Shown here piece after piece: positions 55,515 through 64,000 of a DNA stretch of 64,000 nt. How positions within the stretch are numbered: the first letter of the stretch is position 1; every line of letters starts with the position of its first letter. A program made the translations under genes and the position numbers. The notes beneath the pieces were generated by a model, which had not been told where the DNA came from, did not search any database, and saw only the letters and a program-made list of their open reading frames with translations. Origin of the DNA: Pseudarthrobacter sp. IC2-21 (GTDB lineage: Bacteria; Actinomycetota; Actinomycetes; Actinomycetales; Micrococcaceae); assembly GCF_034048115.1 (NCBI RefSeq), contig NZ_CP139145.1:1364001-1428000 (forward strand). The letters are read 5' to 3'.

Positions 55515-56330
55515 TCAGGAACCGCCGGTCCTGCGCCGCCTGGGCGGCAACGGCAGGAATCCGGACGTCGTCTCCACATACTCCTGGTAGCCGGGCCGGG
55601 AGGACATGGCCTTTTCTGCGAGGGGCTTGCCGGTCTTGGCCGTGAGGGTCCAGATCATCAGGGCGGGGGACAGGATGGTGAGGATGCCGGGCCAGGAATC
55701 TGCGGCCATGAGGAAAAGGCCCGTCCAGACGGCGGCGTCGCCGAAGTAGTTCGGGTGCCGGGTGTAGCGCCACAAACCGGTGTTGAGCACGGTTCCGCGC
55801 CGAGCCGGATCCTTCTTGAACCGGGCCAGCTGCCAGTCTCCCACGGCCTCAAACGCGAAACCCGTGAGCCACAGCAGGACACCAAGGACCGCCACCCACC
55901 CGAGCGGGCCGGTGGCAAACATCCCCACCTGGAGCGTCAGGGACACAAAGTACATCACTATGCCCTGCGGCAGGTAGACCCGGCGCAGCGCGTAGGCATC
56001 GCGTGACCCCGGCGCTGTCTTCAGCAGTTCCCGGTACCGGGGGTCCTCATGCCCGTCCCGGGCCCGCCACCCGATATGGATTCCCAGCCGCAACCCCCAC
56101 ACCGCCGTCAGCAGCACAAGCAGCAGACGCCGGGTATCCTCACCATGCCCGGCTGACAGGAACCAGGAGACCACCGCCACGGCCACAAACCCGGGCCCCC
56201 ATGCCACGTCCATCACCGAGTGCCTGTGCTGCCGGACCGCGACGGCGAAGGTCACTGCCAGCACGGCAGCCACCGCCAGCGCCGTCCAGGGCAGCGAGGC
56301 GGCGAAGTCCGGCCAGGGAAAAGGGCTCAC
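55515..56330 (-). CDS. DUF1295 (isoprenylcysteine methyltransferase/steroid reductase-like) membrane protein
   Basis: A 271-residue membrane protein of about seven helices. The conserved C-terminal part reads GLWRYTRHPNYFGDAAVWTG and RPGYQEYVETTSGFLPLPP, typical of DUF1295. Related proteins are methyltransferases or reductases acting on lipids; the substrate is not known. GTG 56330 overlaps the stop of the upstream hydrolase (GTGA), so the two are coupled. Confidence 0.88.
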   Translation of the reverse strand: MSPFPWPDFAASLPWTALAVAAVLAVTFAVAVRQHRHSVMDVAWGPGFVAVAVVSWFLSAGHGEDTRRLLLVLLTAVWGLRLGIHIGWRARDGHEDPRYRELLKTAPGSRDAYALRRVYLPQGIVMYFVSLTLQVGMFATGPLGWVAVLGVLLWLTGFAFEAVGDWQLARFKKDPARRGTVLNTGLWRYTRHPNYFGDAAVWTGLFLMAADSWPGILTILSPALMIWTLTAKTGKPLAEKAMSSRPGYQEYVETTSGFLPLPPRRRRTGGS

Positions 56331-57079
56331 AGGCTGACCTGGGTGGCGGAGGCCGGCAGGATACGGTCCAGCGAACCGGACCCCGGATAGGTGAAGCCGA
56401 TGCGCTCGGCGAATGACTTCATCACAAATCCTGTGGCCAGGGTGTGCCACAGGCGGACGCGCCGGATCATGAAGTGGCCGGCGCCGTTGAGCGAAACGTA
56501 CTGCATGGAAGCCGCTTTATCCCCGGCACGGCGGGCAAATTTCAGGGACTGCGCCGGGCTGGTCATCCGGTCTCCCGTCCCGTGGACAATCAGGACTTTG
56601 CGGCCGGCCACCCGATCGGCGGGCGTTTCCGGACCGAGCCACGGAGCCAAGGCCACCACGGCTTCGACCTGCGGGTGATCAGCGGCGCAGACGGCGGTGA
56701 GGCCGCCCATCGAGTGGCCCACCAGGTACACGGGAACACCGGGGTGCCGTTCGCTGATCAGCCGGAGGGCCCAGCGGGCATCGTGAAGCGCCGACATGGC
56801 CTGGCCGTTCCAGCCCCGCACGCTGTTCCGCAGCGACCAGACAGCCAGCCCGTGGTTCTTTCCCGCACGGTGCAGGTGCTTCGCAAAGGGCAGCATCCGC
56901 AGGGGGCTCAGCTGCCGCGCTTCCACGGGCTCAAAGCTGTGTGCTTTGCCGCCGTGGAGCACCAACGCCACGCCCCTGGTGGGTCCGGCAGCTTCCAGCA
57001 CCGTAAGGGACGCCTGCTGCGCGCCCCGGGTTGCCGCCGGCGGGTGGCCTGCGTTGCCTTTGATGCTGCGGTCCGTCAT
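56327..57079 (-). CDS. Alpha/beta hydrolase
   Basis: A 250-residue serine hydrolase: LVLHGGKAHSFEP (oxyanion region), nucleophile Ser123 in YLVGHSMGGLTAV, Asp in HGTGDRMTSP and His in NGAGHFMIRR. The ATG at 57079 has GGGAGGG upstream at good spacing. It heads a two-gene operon with the DUF1295 protein, suggesting lipid or fatty-ester metabolism (inference). Confidence 0.88.
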   Translation of the reverse strand: MTDRSIKGNAGHPPAATRGAQQASLTVLEAAGPTRGVALVLHGGKAHSFEPVEARQLSPLRMLPFAKHLHRAGKNHGLAVWSLRNSVRGWNGQAMSALHDARWALRLISERHPGVPVYLVGHSMGGLTAVCAADHPQVEAVVALAPWLGPETPADRVAGRKVLIVHGTGDRMTSPAQSLKFARRAGDKAASMQYVSLNGAGHFMIRRVRLWHTLATGFVMKSFAERIGFTYPGSGSLDRILPASATQVSL

Positions 57080-57160
57080 GCGTTGATCCCTCCCGCTTTG
57101 TGCCAATTATCAACCTTAAGGTGCCGGACGTAGAGTTCAAGGTATGAGGATTAGCTGCTG

Positions 57161-58642
57161 ATGGGATCCGGTCACTCCCACGCTTCAACAGGTCATTCGG
57201 AGCCAACTGCAGATGCGATTGCTGCCCGCCGGAAGGCGAACCGCATCCTGGCCGCGGTCCTGGTGCCACTGACGTTACTGACCCTGGCGGGCATGGCCAT
57301 GCTGTGGCCGTCAGGGTCCAAGGAAGGCATCTCGCTCGCCAGCCCGTACTCTGCGGCACCGGGAGTGACCTTCGATACCGGCAAGATCCAAAGTGTGGTG
57401 GAAGAGAGCTGCATGCAGGGTTCCGCAGCCTCCGGCCCGGCTTCGGATACCACCGGCCAGACCGCTCCGCAGGGTTCCGAGTGCATGTTCGCGTCCACCC
57501 AGCCCGACCAGGGCGGCAGCCCGGTCAAGGTGGTGATCAACCCGGAAGTGGCAAAGTCCCACGGGGTGAAGCCCGGGGACCAGATCAGGTACCTGAACCT
57601 ATCCAACGCCCAGGGTGCCGCGGCCTCGCAGGGCTCTCCGGCCTACATTTTTGTCGACTTCGTCCGGACACTGCCCATCGTGGTGCTGGCCCTTCTTTAC
57701 GCCCTGGTGGTGATCGTTGTGGCGCGCTGGCGCGGGCTGCGGGCACTCCTGGGACTGGTGGGCGCCTACTTTGTCCTGGCAGGGTTCATGCTGCCGGGCC
57801 TGGTGGAGGGGAAATCCCCGATCCTGCTGGCCCTTGTGGGGTCCACGGTGATCATGATCGGAGTCCTCTATTTTGCCCACGGCTTCTCCGCCCGGACCTC
57901 CACCGCGCTGCTGGGCACGATGTTCGGGCTGGGCATCACCGCGATGCTGGCTGCCTGGGCCACTGACGCCGCCAACCTCGCTGGAGTGGGCAGCCACGAT
58001 GCCACTACCCTGATCAACACCTCGGCCAATATCTCCATCTCCGGTGTGATCCTGTGCGGACTGATCATTTCGGGCCTGGGCGTTTTGAATGACGTGACCA
58101 TCACGCAATCGTCCGCCGTCTGGGAACTCTATGAATTGGCGCCGGGCACCGGCGCGCGGAAACTGTTCACCTCGGCCATGCGGATCGGCCGCGATCATAT
58201 CGCGTCCACGGTGTACACCATCGCGTTCGCCTATGCCGGCGCAGCCCTTCCCATCCTCATCATTGTGATGCTTTACAACCGGCCGCTGGGGGATACGCTG
58301 ACCAGCGCGGAGCTTTCCGAGGAAGTCATCCGCACGCTCGTCGGGTCCATCGGGCTGGTGCTCGCCATCCCGGTGACCACCCTGATTGCGGTGCTGGTGG
58401 TCAAGGCAACGGGCATCCGGCCCGTCGCCCCGGCTGCGGCCGGATCCGGCGAAACGCTGGAACGGCGGGCGCCGGGAATCAACCCGGACGACGTCGAAGA
58501 TACGGGTGCGCTGGCAGCGGCAGCTGAGGCTCGCCGGTCCCGGCGGGCAACGCTGGCAGGTGCGGAAGCGGGCACGCGGGAAGATCCGGACCCGGCCGCG
58601 GTGCCGGAAACCCGCCGGGGCCGCCGGGCGGACCGCGGTTGA
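57161..58642 (+). CDS. YibE/F-family membrane protein
   Basis: A 493-residue membrane protein. One N-terminal helix (~30-50) precedes an extracytoplasmic segment (~60-165), then seven or eight helices with the family features VDFVRTLPIVVLALLYALVV, LNDVTITQSSAVWEL and MRIGRDHIASTVYTIAFAYAG. The tail is charged and disordered. Function of the family is unknown; a transport role is often assumed. It is divergent from the hydrolase. Confidence 0.9.
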   Translation: MGSGHSHASTGHSEPTADAIAARRKANRILAAVLVPLTLLTLAGMAMLWPSGSKEGISLASPYSAAPGVTFDTGKIQSVVEESCMQGSAASGPASDTTGQTAPQGSECMFASTQPDQGGSPVKVVINPEVAKSHGVKPGDQIRYLNLSNAQGAAASQGSPAYIFVDFVRTLPIVVLALLYALVVIVVARWRGLRALLGLVGAYFVLAGFMLPGLVEGKSPILLALVGSTVIMIGVLYFAHGFSARTSTALLGTMFGLGITAMLAAWATDAANLAGVGSHDATTLINTSANISISGVILCGLIISGLGVLNDVTITQSSAVWELYELAPGTGARKLFTSAMRIGRDHIASTVYTIAFAYAGAALPILIIVMLYNRPLGDTLTSAELSEEVIRTLVGSIGLVLAIPVTTLIAVLVVKATGIRPVAPAAAGSGETLERRAPGINPDDVEDTGALAAAAEARRSRRATLAGAEAGTREDPDPAAVPETRRGRRADRG

Positions 58643-58739
58643 GCGGCCGGAACGGTACGCGGGGCGGTCCCGGGGACCGCGGCTGAGCCGGCCCCGGGCC
58701 GATTCCCGCCGATTTGCCCGCCTTTGCGACAATGGACAG

Positions 58740-59918
58740 GTGACTGTTACCGCAACCCCTCCCGCCCCCAAGCTGGAACTCCCGCCCCTGAAGCTGGGCA
58801 GGATCACGGTGGACACCCCCGTGATCCTGGCTCCCATGGCGGGCATCACCAACTCCGCCTTCCGCCGTCTGTGCCGTGAATACGGCGGCGGCCTGTACGT
58901 GGCGGAGATGGTCACCTCCCGCGCCCTCGTGGAACGCACGCCCGAATCGCTGCGGATCATCTCGCACGACGACGACGAAAAAGTCCGCTCCGTCCAGCTC
59001 TACGGAGTGGACCCCGTGACGGTGGGCGCCGCTGTCCGGATGCTGGTGGACGAGGACCGGGCCGACCACATCGACCTGAACTTCGGCTGCCCCGTTCCCA
59101 AAGTGACCCGGCGCGGCGGCGGTTCGGCGCTGCCCTGGAAGATCGATCTGTTCACCGCAATCGTCCAGACCGCGGTCAAAGAGGCGGCCAAGGGCGGCAT
59201 CCCGCTCACCATCAAAATGCGCAAGGGCATCGACGATGACCACCTAACGTACCTCGACGCAGGCCGGATTGCCCGCGATGCCGGAGTGGCCGCCGTCGCA
59301 CTTCACGGCAGGACAGCTGCGCAGTTCTACTCCGGCCAGGCCGACTGGTCTGCGATCGCGCGGCTCCGCGAGGCCCTGCCCGATATTCCGGTCCTGGGCA
59401 ACGGTGACATCTGGTCCGCCGAGGACGCGGTCCGCATGGTCCGGGAAACCGGAGTGGACGGCGTGGTGGTGGGCCGCGGCTGCCAGGGACGGCCCTGGCT
59501 GTTCGGCGACCTGATGGCCGCCTTCGAAGGCAGCGATGTCCGCCACAAGCCTGACCTCCGCAAAGTGGCCGAGAGCGTCTACCGGCACGCCGAGCTGATG
59601 GTGGAAACCTTCGGCGATGAGGGCAAAGCGCTGCGTGAAATCCGCAAGCACATCGCCTGGTACTTCAAGGGCTACGTGGTGGGCAGCGAACTCCGCACCA
59701 AGCTGGCGCTCGTGACCAGCCTGGAGGTCCTCCGGGAGACCCTTAATCAGCTGGACCTGGATTCGCCGTACCCGGGCGTGGACGCCGAAGGCCCCCGCGG
59801 CCGGGCCGGCTCGCCCAAGAAGCCGGCGCTCCCCAAGGATTGGCTGGAATCCCGCGCCCTGAACGACGCGCAGTCCCAGGACATTTCCGCCGCCGAGCTG
59901 GATGTCTCCGGTGGCTGA
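58740..59918 (+). CDS. dusB: tRNA-dihydrouridine synthase
   Basis: A 392-residue FMN enzyme that reduces uridines in tRNA D-loops. Markers are LAPMAGITNSAFRRLC, the catalytic-Cys region DLNFGCPVPKVTRRGGGSAL, and HGRTAAQFYSGQADW/VVGRGCQGRPWLF at the FMN site. The GTG at 58740 is taken as start, giving VTVTATPPAP before the barrel; upstream in-frame sequence lies in a different-looking region with no start support. It overlaps the dgt start. Confidence 0.94.
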   Translation: MTVTATPPAPKLELPPLKLGRITVDTPVILAPMAGITNSAFRRLCREYGGGLYVAEMVTSRALVERTPESLRIISHDDDEKVRSVQLYGVDPVTVGAAVRMLVDEDRADHIDLNFGCPVPKVTRRGGGSALPWKIDLFTAIVQTAVKEAAKGGIPLTIKMRKGIDDDHLTYLDAGRIARDAGVAAVALHGRTAAQFYSGQADWSAIARLREALPDIPVLGNGDIWSAEDAVRMVRETGVDGVVVGRGCQGRPWLFGDLMAAFEGSDVRHKPDLRKVAESVYRHAELMVETFGDEGKALREIRKHIAWYFKGYVVGSELRTKLALVTSLEVLRETLNQLDLDSPYPGVDAEGPRGRAGSPKKPALPKDWLESRALNDAQSQDISAAELDVSGG

Positions 59919-61200
59919 AACCCGCACCACGGCACCTGTCCTGCCTGGCTATGAGGCCCAGGACTCCGCCCGCTGGGTGGAGGAGCCACCCAAAAGCACC
60001 TACCGGTCCGACTTTGAGCGTGACCGTGCCCGCGTGCTGCACTCCTCGGCGCTCCGCAGACTGGGCGCCAAAACCCAGGTGGTGGCCCCGGACACCGACG
60101 ACTTCGTCCGCACCCGCCTGACCCACAGCCTGGAAGTGGCCCAGGTGGGCCGCGAACTCGGCCGCGCCCTGGGCTGCGATCCGGACGTGGTGGACACGGC
60201 CTGCCTGAGCCACGACCTGGGGCATCCGCCGTTCGGCCACAATGGCGAGTCAGCCCTCAACGAGGTGGCACACGCGATCGGCGGTTTCGAAGGGAACGCC
60301 CAGACCCTGCGCCTGCTCACACGCCTCGAGCCCAAGGTGCTGGCCACCGACGGGCGGCCCGCCGGACTGAACCTGACGCGCGCCAGCCTGGACGCGGCGT
60401 CGAAATACCCCTGGTCGGCGCTTGAAGCCCCGGTGATACACGGGCAGCGCACCAGCAAGTTCGGCGCATACGAGGATGACCTCCCTATCTTCAACTGGAT
60501 CCGCGAGGGTGCCCCCGAACGGCGGACCTGCCTGGAAGCCCAGGTCATGGACCTGGCCGACGACATCTCCTACTCCGTGCACGACGTTGAGGACGCCATT
60601 GTGGCCGGCCACTTCCAGCTGCGCTGGATGGACAACCCGGACCACCGCGCCCGGGTGGTGGGCTACGCCAGGCAGTGGTACCTCCCGCACAACGATCCAG
60701 CCGCCATCGACGCTGCCCTCGGCCGGCTCGAAGCCACCGACGTGTGGGTCCGGGAAGCCGACGGCAGCCGCAAATCCATGGCCGCCCTGAAGAACATGAC
60801 CAGCCAGCTGATCGGCCGGTTCTGCCAGCGCGCCCTGGAAACCACGCGCGCCCTCTACGGCCCGGAAAACCTCACACGGTACAACGCCGAGCTGGTGGTC
60901 CCGGACGAGACCGTGATGGAGATCGCGGTGATGAAGGGGCTGGCCACCACCTTTGTGATGACCACCGAACACCGCCAGCCCATCTACGAACGCCAGCGCG
61001 AAGTCCTGCACGCCCTGGTGACCGCCCTCAATTCCACCGGGGACCGCCACCTGGAGCCGATGTTCGCTGCCGACTGGCGGGACGCGGCGGACGACGCCGC
61101 CCGTCTCAGGGTTGTCATTGACCAGGTGGCGTCGCTCACGGACGGTTCGGCGCTGGCCATGTACGAGCGCCTTGTGGGAAGCCTGCCGTCCCTCTGGTAA
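59902..61200 (+). CDS. dgt: Deoxyguanosinetriphosphate triphosphohydrolase
   Basis: A 432-residue HD-domain enzyme that cleaves dNTPs, classically dGTP, to the nucleoside and triphosphate. The HD motif is clear: RTRLTHSLEVAQVGRELG, then SHDLGHPPFGHNGESALNE, and a third Asp in DLADDISYSVHDVEDA. The ATG at 59902 overlaps dusB by 17 bp; GTG 59911 is an alternative. dusB-dgt order is common in actinobacteria and often precedes dnaG, but here a flavin gene cluster follows. Confidence 0.94.
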   Translation: MSPVAETRTTAPVLPGYEAQDSARWVEEPPKSTYRSDFERDRARVLHSSALRRLGAKTQVVAPDTDDFVRTRLTHSLEVAQVGRELGRALGCDPDVVDTACLSHDLGHPPFGHNGESALNEVAHAIGGFEGNAQTLRLLTRLEPKVLATDGRPAGLNLTRASLDAASKYPWSALEAPVIHGQRTSKFGAYEDDLPIFNWIREGAPERRTCLEAQVMDLADDISYSVHDVEDAIVAGHFQLRWMDNPDHRARVVGYARQWYLPHNDPAAIDAALGRLEATDVWVREADGSRKSMAALKNMTSQLIGRFCQRALETTRALYGPENLTRYNAELVVPDETVMEIAVMKGLATTFVMTTEHRQPIYERQREVLHALVTALNSTGDRHLEPMFAADWRDAADDAARLRVVIDQVASLTDGSALAMYERLVGSLPSLW

Positions 61201-61301
61201 GCAGGATCTACAGCCAGTCCTAAGCAAATACACAGGAACCGCGAGGAGGATGGAAGCAACGGCGGATTCACTAAGCCGTTTGTAGGAGACGGGAGAAAGT
61301 C

Positions 61302-61646
61302 ATGAGCACCCGTAACAGGGGCAAGCGACTGGCCGGCGGGATCACCGCGGCCGTGGCCGTGGGCAGTCTCGCAACGGCCGGTGTCGCCGCAGCAGCCATC
61401 TATTCCTCCACACCGTCAGTCGTGGCCAGGTCCGGGTCCGCCCCCGCCACAACGCCCGGGGCTCCGACCGCGCCGGGCAACTCCTCCCCGTCGGGCCCGC
61501 GTTCCTCGTCCGGCGGCTACTCCGGCAGCCAGGACGATGACGGCAGCCAAAGCAACAGTCTCCGACGCCCCCGGGGTTTCAGTGGAACCAGCCCGGTCCA
61601 ACCTGGCAACGGCGGTGTCACTCACGGGCAATCGTCCGGGTCCTGA
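61302..61646 (+). CDS. Small exported Ser/Gly/Pro-rich protein
   Basis: A 114-residue protein with a signal peptide or anchor (GGITAAVAVGSLATAGVAAAAIY) followed by low-complexity Ser/Gly/Pro sequence. No known domain is seen, and no FMN-binding (S/T)GAT motif. GGGAGAAAG precedes the ATG. Its stop lies one base before the likely start of apbE, so it belongs to the flavin electron-transfer operon by position. Confidence 0.7.
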   Translation: MSTRNRGKRLAGGITAAVAVGSLATAGVAAAAIYSSTPSVVARSGSAPATTPGAPTAPGNSSPSGPRSSSGGYSGSQDDDGSQSNSLRRPRGFSGTSPVQPGNGGVTHGQSSGS

Positions 61647-61647
61647 C

Positions 61648-62631
61648 GTGACGGCCCGGTCCAGCTGGTCGGTATGGGGTCTGGATGCTTGGCTTACCGT
61701 AACCGGCGAAGGCATGCTGGCGGAGGCGGAAGCCATTGTCCGTGCCGTAGTGGCGGACGTGGACAAGGCCTGCAGCCGGTTCCGACGTGATTCCGAGCTG
61801 ATGACGCTTGGTCCCGATGCGGCCGGCGGCGTGAAAATCACCGCAACGTTCCGGTACCTGATGGAACAGGCGCTCGCGGCAGCCCACCTGACAGCGGGCG
61901 ACGTCGACCCGACCCTCGGTGCCGACCTGGACGCCCTCGGGTATCGGCAGGGGATCGCGAGCGTGCCCGTGCCCAGGGGGAACCCCCTTCCCGCTGCGAG
62001 GCCATCGGAACGTAGCACCGAAAGCCCCCCGGCCCTGCCGCGGGTTCCCGGCTGGACACGCATCCGCCTGGACGGCAGCATCCTGAGCGTCCCGGCGGAT
62101 CTGCGCCTGGACCTCGGCGCCACCGCCAAGGCCGCAGCGGCGGACCTGGCCGCCGCACAGGTGCACGCCGCCCTGGGCTGCGGGGTCCTGGTCAGCCTGG
62201 GCGGAGACCTGGCGACTGCCGGCCCCGGCCCGCACGTCGCTGGACACCCGGGGCCGTGGCAGATCCTCGTCCAGGACCTGCCGACGGACCCGGCCGAACA
62301 CATCGCCCTCGAACCAGGGTTCGCACTCGCCACCTCCAGCACGCAGAAGAGACGCTGGAAGCACGCCGGAACCGACGTTCATCACATCCTGGACCCCCGC
62401 TTCGGACTTCCCGCCAAACCCGTGTGGCGCTCAGTCACGGTGGCGGCCCCCACCTGCCTGGAAGCCAACGCGTACAGCACGGCAGCCATCGTCCGCGGGA
62501 CGGCGGCCCTTGACTGGTTCAGGTCTGCCGGCATTCCCGGCCGCTTCGTGGACCAGCAGGGACGGACCCTGATCACCGGCGGCTGGCCGGCCGGGCCTGT
62601 CAGTGTAGAGGCGGGTGCGTCCCGTGGATGA
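61648..62631 (+). CDS. apbE: FAD:protein FMN transferase
   Basis: Attaches FMN covalently to Ser/Thr of target proteins outside the cytoplasmic face. The 327 residues show the ApbE pattern: ACSRFRRDSELMTL, DVDPTLGADLDALGY, LDLGATAKAAAADLA, GCGVLVSLGGDLAT, LATSSTQKRRW, HHILDPRFGLPA and AAPTCLEANAYSTAAIV. The start is uncertain: GTG 61648 lies 1 bp after the preceding stop, whereas ATG 61537 would overlap that gene by 110 bp. Partners follow directly (62624, 63178). Confidence 0.9.
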   Translation: MTARSSWSVWGLDAWLTVTGEGMLAEAEAIVRAVVADVDKACSRFRRDSELMTLGPDAAGGVKITATFRYLMEQALAAAHLTAGDVDPTLGADLDALGYRQGIASVPVPRGNPLPAARPSERSTESPPALPRVPGWTRIRLDGSILSVPADLRLDLGATAKAAAADLAAAQVHAALGCGVLVSLGGDLATAGPGPHVAGHPGPWQILVQDLPTDPAEHIALEPGFALATSSTQKRRWKHAGTDVHHILDPRFGLPAKPVWRSVTVAAPTCLEANAYSTAAIVRGTAALDWFRSAGIPGRFVDQQGRTLITGGWPAGPVSVEAGASRG

Positions 62632-63181
62632 AGCCATGTGGGCCTTCGGCCGTGCCAGCGGATTTATTGCGCTGGCACTGTTCACCGTGTCCGTCCTCCT
62701 GGGCATCCTCAACCGGTCAGGCCGGCCCCTTCTCGTGCTGCCGCGGTTCTCCATCAGCCTCCTCCACCGGAACATCGCACTGCTGTCCGCGGTGTTCCTC
62801 GGACTGCACGTCGGTTCGCTGCTGCTGGACTCCTATGCAAAGCTGCGCCCGGTGGATGTCCTGGTTCCGTTCCTGGGCTCGTTCAGGCCGTTCTGGCAGG
62901 GCCTCGGGACGGTGGCGCTGGACCTGGCGGCCGCCGTGATCGTTACCGCCCTGCTGCGCCGCCGGATTGGTCAACGCGCCTTCAAGGCGGTCCATTGGCT
63001 GAGCTACGGCGTCTGGCCGGTGGCGCTGGCCCACGCCATCGGAAACGGAACCGATGTGGGCAGCCCGTGGTTCTTCTTCATCGCGGCAGCCTCAGCACTC
63101 GCCGTCGGGGGAGCCCTGGTGTGGCGCCTTTCCGCAACGTTCCTTGAAACCTCCAGGGCCCGTGAAGGGAACCTCCGGTGA
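62624..63181 (+). CDS. Ferric-reductase-like transmembrane protein
   Basis: A 185-residue membrane protein of five or six helices (LALFTVSVLLGIL, HRNIALLSAVFLGLHVGSLL, VHWLSYGVWPVALAHAIGNG). The paired His residues (RFSISLLHRN, LGLHVGS, AVHWLSY, LAHAIG) can bind two hemes across the membrane. It probably moves electrons between cytoplasm and exterior with the flavinylated partner. GTG 62624 overlaps the apbE stop; GTG 62615 is an alternative. Confidence 0.88.
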   Translation: MDEAMWAFGRASGFIALALFTVSVLLGILNRSGRPLLVLPRFSISLLHRNIALLSAVFLGLHVGSLLLDSYAKLRPVDVLVPFLGSFRPFWQGLGTVALDLAAAVIVTALLRRRIGQRAFKAVHWLSYGVWPVALAHAIGNGTDVGSPWFFFIAAASALAVGGALVWRLSATFLETSRAREGNLR

Positions 63182-64000
63182 ACGCGCACCCGGACGTTGT
63201 GGCCCAGCCGGTCCCGCCGGCACCCGTGCAGCTGTCACGTCTCCTGGCCGCCGCCCCGGACCCGTCGCTGAACCGGCACCTGGAGACGTTCGGACCCCTG
63301 GACCCCGGCGCTGATACCGAGGGATTTCTGCAGGAGCTGGAGGCCTCGAAACTCACCGGCCGCGGCGGGGCCGCCTTCGAAACCTGGCGGAAAGCCATGG
63401 CCGCAGCCCGGTCCGGGAGGAAGGGACTGTTCCCTGCCCGGCCGGTGGTCATTGCCAACGGGGCTGAGGGAGAACCGCTCAGCTTCAAGGACCGGACGCT
63501 GCTCGCCTACGCGCCCCACTTGGTGATTGACGGCCTGCTTGCCCTGACCCGGGCCCTGGGCGGCACGCAGATGTACCTCTACGTGCCGGCCGGCAGCATC
63601 CCCGGCGTGCGCCACGCCATCGCGGAGCATCCGGGTGCCGCCCGGATTGAGATCGTGGCAGCGCCGGCCACTTTTATTGCCGGCGAGGCCAGCGCCGTCG
63701 TCAACAGGATCGCCACCGGCTCTGCGTTGCCGGTGGACCAGCGGCGCCGGCTCAGTGAGGCCGGGCTTAACGGGCGTCCCACCCTGGTCATCAATGTTGA
63801 AACCCTGGCGCAGGTGGCCCTGATCGGCAGATACGGCGCCCGGTGGTTCCGGGAGGCGGGCACCTCCTCAGATCCGGGCACCCGGCTCGTGTCAGTGTCC
63901 GGTCCGCCCCCCGTGCAGGACGTTGTCCTGGAAGTGCCGGGCGGTGCCAGCCTCGTCGATGTCCTCGCCGCGGCGGGCATGGAACCGGCGTCCGTGTCCG
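63178..64000 (+). CDS. NuoF-like NADH dehydrogenase/SLBB protein (3' end beyond window)
   Basis: An open frame of 274 codons that runs off the window. It resembles NuoF/RnfC flavoprotein subunits: LTGRGGAAFETWRKAM for the FMN loop, NGAEGEPLSFKDRTLL for the NADH site, FIAGEASAVVNRI and then an SLBB-type segment (RLVSVSGPPPVQDVV). It starts at GTG 63178, overlapping the previous stop (GTGA). It likely feeds electrons from NADH into the heme membrane protein. Iron-sulfur sites would lie beyond the window. Confidence 0.88.
   Translation, partial: MNAHPDVVAQPVPPAPVQLSRLLAAAPDPSLNRHLETFGPLDPGADTEGFLQELEASKLTGRGGAAFETWRKAMAAARSGRKGLFPARPVVIANGAEGEPLSFKDRTLLAYAPHLVIDGLLALTRALGGTQMYLYVPAGSIPGVRHAIAEHPGAARIEIVAAPATFIAGEASAVVNRIATGSALPVDQRRRLSEAGLNGRPTLVINVETLAQVALIGRYGARWFREAGTSSDPGTRLVSVSGPPPVQDVVLEVPGGASLVDVLAAAGMEPASVS

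Noticed and set aside
58386..58739. Extension of dusB upstream into the YibE/F gene
   Set aside because: It is Arg-rich frame-shadow sequence. The DusB barrel begins after GTG 58740.
61537..61647. Earlier apbE start
   Set aside because: It would overlap the small exported protein gene by 110 bp. The family fold begins after 61648. Not fully excluded.

Overview
The window is a stretch of chromosome from a high-GC Gram-positive actinobacterium. The gene set, GC-rich codon use, GatCAB, a SAM-IV riboswitch, a WXG100 protein and the general protein style all suit Micrococcaceae, most likely Arthrobacter or Pseudarthrobacter. That assignment is an inference from protein and RNA character, not a database match. 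Coding density is high. No gene-free stretch exceeds about 225 bp. I saw no rRNA or tRNA genes, insertion sequences, prophage or CRISPR.

Layout. Position 2-949 holds a 5'-truncated class III adenylate cyclase. Positions 1173-24339 hold the most interesting region: a tightly coupled cluster with a 2040-residue Ig/FnIII surface protein, a MoxR ATPase, a DUF58 protein, a transglutaminase-fold membrane protein whose catalytic Cys is replaced by Asp, an RDD-FHA protein, a PP2C phosphatase, a zinc-ribbon/FHA protein, a Ser/Thr kinase, an FHA-like small protein, an EssC/EccC-type FtsK ATPase with its own FHA domain, a Pro-rich membrane-anchored protein and a WXG100 protein. It combines the bifidobacterial kinase/fn3/AAA/DUF58/transglutaminase set (PFNA cluster) with the core of a type VII-like secretion system, but no EccB/D/E or mycosin is present. 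A perfect 13-bp hairpin terminator follows it.

Next come ligA, an IMPase-family phosphatase, a GNAT protein and a RidA protein (24437-28499); a CitA/DcuS-type kinase with its response regulator, divergent from a CitMHS citrate transporter (28718-32939); gatCAB (33085-36449); a secreted DUF5666 protein; and an amino-acid catabolic block (LysR regulator, tdh, kbl, a DAO-family oxidase, hutI) followed by a DeoR-type regulator (37383-44028). After these lie a histidine phosphatase, a CPBP membrane protein and a VOC protein, then metY, a SAM-IV riboswitch and metX (46614-49299). The stretch 49363-61200 contains a SHOCT protein, lipase-like hydrolases, an S4 protein, a DMT-type permease, glycyl-tRNA synthetase, a GNAT protein, a DUF1295 methyltransferase-like protein, a YibE/F protein, dusB and dgt. 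The window ends in a flavin-based electron-transfer cluster (small secreted protein, ApbE, ferric-reductase-like membrane protein, NuoF-like protein running off the edge).

Non-coding features of note are three dispersed copies of one long hairpin element (36464, 37300, 55431), a different hairpin at a convergent junction (45646), the SAM-IV riboswitch, and several 15-16 bp in-frame or 3'-end tandem duplications.
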